Shown here in pieces: positions 6,173 through 8,690 of a stretch of DNA of 8,690 bases (positions within the stretch are counted from its first letter, which is position 1; each line of letters begins with the position of its first letter). Under the pieces are notes generated by a model. The model saw only the letters and a program-made list of their open reading frames with translations. It made no database searches and had not been told where the DNA came from. The DNA lies in the NCBI RefSeq assembly GCF_000972385.1, contig NZ_JXTE01000128.1:1-8690 (forward strand). The letters run 5' to 3'. The position numbers and the translations under genes were made by a program. Source of the DNA: Streptomyces sp. WM6386 (lineage in GTDB: Bacteria > Actinomycetota > Actinomycetes > Streptomycetales > Streptomycetaceae).

Positions 6173-6223
6173 GAGCGCATCGTACGCCTAGGGATTCAGG
6201 CATGAGAATACACGAACCGAATT

Positions 6224-6243
6224 TCACGTATCCCTTGACGTGA
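6224..6243. promoter_or_regulatory. Inverted repeat, candidate operator of the winged-helix regulator
   Basis: TCACGT (6224-6229) and ACGTGA (6238-6243) form a perfect inverted repeat with an 8-base spacer in the 136-base gap between the divergent regulator and STAS-ANTAR genes. Its right arm overlaps the TTGACG -35 element of the rightward promoter, so binding would block it. Six-base arms can arise by chance; position is the main support. Confidence 0.45.
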
Positions 6244-6263
6244 GTCTGCGTACGGGCGAATCT
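6235..6263 (+). promoter_or_regulatory. Candidate promoter for the second STAS-ANTAR gene
   Basis: TTGACG (6235-6240), 17 bases, GAATCT (6258-6263). The -35 is good; the -10 keeps A at position two and T at position six of TANNNT but not the first T. The transcript would start near 6270, giving a leader of about 40 bases that contains the strong ribosome binding site at 6297-6305. Confidence 0.4.
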
Positions 6264-6308
6264 GGTGGCGTCGGAAACGTGGGTGTTCCCAGCCCAGGGG
6301 AGAGGACC

Positions 6309-7013
6309 ATGTCCAAGTCGGCACTCTGCTGCGCAGGGCCGGTCAACGGATGCACGAGGCTCGCCGGTCACGGCGGCGAGACGCGGCTGACGGTCTGCGC
6401 CCGACCCGACGGTGACCGGACGACGGTCACCGTGCGCGGCGATCTCGACCTCGCCGCGGACCAGCAGCTCCAGCAGGCCCTGCGCTCGGCGCTCACGGAC
6501 TCCGGCAAGGGCATCGACCTGGACCTCGACGGCGTCGAGTTCTGCGACTGCTCCGGGCTCAACGGCCTGCTGGGGATCCGGCAGCAGGCCCTCGACCAGT
6601 GCAAGACGGCCACGATCCGCACCATCAGCCCCGCCGCCAAACGGGTGTTCGCACTCACCGGCACCCTCTCCCTGTTCACCCCCGAGGACGAGATGGACCA
6701 GGAAGACGACGCCTCACACCCCTCGACGGACCCACGGGTCGAGGTCGTTCAGCTGCGGCGGGCGATGCAGACCCGGGGACTCATCGACCTGGCCCGCGGC
6801 ATCCTCATGGCCACCTACTCCCTCAGCGCGGAGGAGGCCTGGAACGTCCTGGTGATGACCTCGCAGAACACCAACACCAAACTCCACCGCGCGGCACAGC
6901 AACTGGTGGACTCCGTCCGGGGCGAACCCCCGCCCGAGGCGTCCCGCAGACAGCTGTCCGCCGCCGTCACCCACGTCACCGCCGTACGCGAGCGGGCACA
7001 GGAGGCGGAGTGA
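6309..7013 (+). CDS. STAS-ANTAR fusion protein, cysteine-rich paralogue
   Basis: A 234-residue soluble protein with STAS (about 24-125) then ANTAR (about 144-205). STAS features: RLTVCARPDGDRTTVTVRGDLDLAADQQLQQALRSAL and LDLDGVEFCDCSGLNGLLGIRQQAL. ANTAR features: LRRAMQTRGLIDLARGILMATYSLSAEEAWNVL and TSQNTNTKLHRAAQQLV. Like the protein at 4152 it should bind RNA hairpins and antiterminate, with STAS as the input (inference). At the phospho-acceptor motif it has Asp80-Cys81-Ser82-Gly83, with Cys where the kinase target Ser/Thr normally sits. Seven cysteines (7, 8, 15, 30, 79, 81, 98) all fall in the N-terminal half, including a CC-x6-C at the start, suggesting redox or metal sensing. ATG at 6309 has AGGGGAGAGG at 6296-6305, far better than the in-frame GTG at 6240, which overlaps the -35 and operator. 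It is divergent from the winged-helix regulator. Confidence 0.9.
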   Translation: MSKSALCCAGPVNGCTRLAGHGGETRLTVCARPDGDRTTVTVRGDLDLAADQQLQQALRSALTDSGKGIDLDLDGVEFCDCSGLNGLLGIRQQALDQCKTATIRTISPAAKRVFALTGTLSLFTPEDEMDQEDDASHPSTDPRVEVVQLRRAMQTRGLIDLARGILMATYSLSAEEAWNVLVMTSQNTNTKLHRAAQQLVDSVRGEPPPEASRRQLSAAVTHVTAVRERAQEAE

Positions 7014-7062
7014 GCCTTCCCTAGGCCCGGTCGGGCGTCTGCGCGACGGATGCAGCCGTGAA

Positions 7063-7096
7063 GCCGGTGACGCGAGGGGAGAGTCGCGTCACCGGC
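7063..7096. terminator. Strong bidirectional stem-loop terminator
   Basis: GCCGGTGACGCGA (7063-7075) and TCGCGTCACCGGC (7084-7096) form a perfect 13-bp stem with an 8-base loop. It lies 49 bases after the STAS-ANTAR stop and 31 bases beyond the stop of the convergent permease. No T-run is present, but such long GC stems are the usual form in Streptomyces. It is the clearest terminator in the window. Confidence 0.85.
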
Positions 7097-7127
7097 GGCA
7101 GGAGCGGCCCCGTGCGGACCCGGTCCC

Positions 7128-8582
7128 CTACGAGGGGGTGATCACCTTCTGCCGGGCTTTCGGTGACAGCCGCTTGCGGAGCAGGGCGAAGGCCACCACA
7201 CCCCCGGCCACCAGAGTGGACAGGACAACCTGGTCCCGGCCGCCGCCGGAGGCGGTGTCGGTGAGCATGTAGCCGAGCACGAACACGATCACGGCGATGG
7301 TGGCCCAGGTCAGATACGGGAAGAGCCACATGCGCACGACGAGCTTCTCCGGCGACTCGGCCTGGATGATCCGGCGCATGCGCAGCTGCGAGAAGCAGAT
7401 GACCAGCCAGACGAACAGGGCGATGGCGCCGGAGGAGTTGAGCAGGAAGAGGAAGACGGTGTCGGGCCAGGCGTAGTTGAAGAACACCGCGACGAAGCCG
7501 AAGACGACCGAGGCGAGAATCGCGGTCTGCGGCACGCCCTGGCGCTTGGTGCGCCCGAAGGCGGCGGGGGCGTCGCCACGGCGGCCGAGGGAGAAGGCCA
7601 TGCGGGAGGCGGTGTAGAGGCCGGAGTTCAGGCAGGACAGCACCGAGGTGAGCACGATGAAGTTCATGACCTGACCGGCGTGCGCGATGCCCAGGGAGTC
7701 CAGGGCGGCGACGTACGAGCCGTCCTTGGTGATGGCCGGGGAGTTCCAGGGCAGCAGGGTCAGCACGATGAAGATCGAGCCGAGGTAGAACACACCGATC
7801 CGCCAGATGACGCTGTTGGTGGCCTTGGTGACCGCACGCTGGGGGTCCTCGGACTCCCCCGCCGCCAGGGTGACGATCTCGCTGCCCATGAAGGAGAAGA
7901 CCACCATCAGCACGCCGGTGAGGATCTTGCCGGGTCCGTTGGGCAGGAAGCCGCCGTGCGCGGTGAGGTTGGAGAGCCCCGCGGTGTCGCTGTGGGTGCC
8001 CGGCAGGATCCCGAAGACCGCCAGGAGACCGACCCCGATGAACGCGACGATCGCGACGACCTTGATCCCGGCGAACCAGAACTCGAACTCGCCGTAGGAG
8101 GCGACCGACGCGAGGTTGGAGACGGTCAGCACGATCATCACGATCAGGGCCCAGGCCCACTGCGGCACACCCGGGATCCAGCTCTCCAGGATCTTGGCGC
8201 CGGCGGTCGCCTCCACGGCGAGCACCACGACCCAGAAGAACCAGTACAGCCAGCCGATCGAGAACCCGGCCCAGCGGCCGAGCGCGCGGTCGGCGTAGGC
8301 GGAGAAGGAGCCGGAGGTCGGGTTCGCGGCGGCCATCTCACCCAGCATGCGCATCACCAGCACGACCAGGGCGCCCACGAGTGCGTACGACACGAGGATG
8401 CCGGGCCCCGCGGCGGCGATACCGGAGCCGGAGCCGACGAACAGCCCCGCTCCGATCACACCGCCGATCGCGATCATCGAGAGGTGGCGGTTCTTGAGTC
8501 CGGCCTGCAGGCCGGGTTCCGCTGGGGTGCTGCCGGTGGTGGTGACCGTGTCGGGGGCGGGGGCAGGAGGACGTGTTGTCAT
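7128..8582 (-). CDS. APC-family amino-acid permease, GABA permease (GabP)-like
   Basis: A 484-residue integral membrane protein with about 12 hydrophobic segments (approximately 35-57, 60-78, 105-128, 143-163, 170-192, 219-240, 261-279, 300-320, 353-371, 376-398, 417-440, 451-467). TM1 holds the APC substrate motif GGVIGAGLFVGSG (40-52). The loop LGRRGDAPAAF and especially SSGAIALFVWLVICFSQLRMRR (383-404) resemble the amphipathic consensus region of GabP. It should import an amino acid or GABA by proton symport at the cytoplasmic membrane. Substrate is inferred only from family resemblance; AnsP, CycA or ProY-type substrates are possible. The first 25 residues are a Pro/Thr-rich cytoplasmic tail. 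The ATG at 8582 has only a weak GGAT-like site upstream. No GABA catabolic genes are in the window, so a gabP symbol is not assigned. The gene is probably monocistronic, ended by the stem-loop at 7063-7096. Confidence 0.92.
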   Translation of the reverse strand: MTTRPPAPAPDTVTTTGSTPAEPGLQAGLKNRHLSMIAIGGVIGAGLFVGSGSGIAAAGPGILVSYALVGALVVLVMRMLGEMAAANPTSGSFSAYADRALGRWAGFSIGWLYWFFWVVVLAVEATAGAKILESWIPGVPQWAWALIVMIVLTVSNLASVASYGEFEFWFAGIKVVAIVAFIGVGLLAVFGILPGTHSDTAGLSNLTAHGGFLPNGPGKILTGVLMVVFSFMGSEIVTLAAGESEDPQRAVTKATNSVIWRIGVFYLGSIFIVLTLLPWNSPAITKDGSYVAALDSLGIAHAGQVMNFIVLTSVLSCLNSGLYTASRMAFSLGRRGDAPAAFGRTKRQGVPQTAILASVVFGFVAVFFNYAWPDTVFLFLLNSSGAIALFVWLVICFSQLRMRRIIQAESPEKLVVRMWLFPYLTWATIAVIVFVLGYMLTDTASGGGRDQVVLSTLVAGGVVAFALLRKRLSPKARQKVITPS

Positions 8583-8619
8583 CTCGACATCCAGAGGGCT
8601 GGCGGGGATGGGGACGGTT

Positions 8620-8660
8620 CCGGCGGGATCGGACGGCGGTGGCCGTATGGATTCCGCCGG
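8620..8660. repeat. Imperfect long inverted repeat upstream of the permease
   Basis: CCGGCGGGAT (8620-8629) faces ATTCCGCCGG (8651-8660), pairing 9 of 10 positions, and an inner ACGG (8633-8636) faces CCGT (8643-8646). It lies 38-78 bases upstream of the permease ATG, in the stretch where a promoter, operator or leader hairpin would be. I see no convincing -35/-10 pair in 8583-8690. It could be an operator, an upstream terminator or chance pairing in GC-rich DNA. Confidence 0.35.
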
Positions 8661-8690
8661 GCGGGTCGTGCGGGGGTGCCGGGTCAGGGG

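Noticed and set aside
6205..6210. TATTCT (minus strand) as -10 of the winged-helix regulator
   Set aside because: The -10 is acceptable but the -35 at 17-18 bases is GGATAC or GGGATA, so the pair is too weak to annotate.

Overview
The window reads as high-GC actinobacterial chromosome, most likely Streptomyces. Codon third positions are almost all G or C, start regions carry GGAGG-type ribosome binding sites or none, promoter-like hexamers fit the Streptomyces TTGACN/TANNNT and sigma-B-like GNNT/GGGTAC patterns, and the protein families (third MreB-like actin, DevS-like GAF kinase, MEDS/HATPase anti-sigma factor, STAS-ANTAR proteins) are typical of that genus. I see no rRNA, tRNA, CRISPR array, transposase or phage gene.

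Layout. (1) 87-2611, plus strand: a divergent MreB-like actin homologue and, 38 bases on, a soluble GAF-GAF-DHp sensor kinase. Both have the fold signatures of their families but have lost ATP-handling motifs, and the kinase's first GAF domain is interrupted by a palindromic repeat. (2) 2642-3927, minus strand: a two-gene operon encoding a STAS-domain protein and, with an ATGA overlap, a MEDS plus HATPase anti-sigma/RsbA-type regulator. A good sigma-B-type promoter match precedes it. (3) 4152-4838, plus strand, divergent from that operon: a STAS-ANTAR fusion. (4) 4909-5781, plus strand: a luciferase-like flavin- or F420-dependent oxidoreductase with a promoter placed for a leaderless mRNA. (5) 5822-6172, minus strand: a small winged-helix regulator, divergent from (6) 6309-7013, a second STAS-ANTAR protein; an inverted repeat in the shared intergenic region is a likely operator. 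(7) 7128-8582, minus strand: a 12-TM amino-acid permease of GabP/APC type, separated from (6) by a strong 13-bp stem-loop.

How the genes may work together (inference): the middle of the window looks like a partner-switching signalling neighbourhood. One HATPase protein of the RsbW/RsbA class with intact N-box residues sits among three STAS proteins that differ at the residue normally phosphorylated by such kinases (Val, Thr and Cys). Two of the STAS domains are fused to ANTAR RNA-binding antitermination domains. This suggests sigma-factor partner switching wired to RNA-level antitermination, under a general-stress sigma-B-like promoter. The permease and oxidoreductase look like ordinary metabolic genes.
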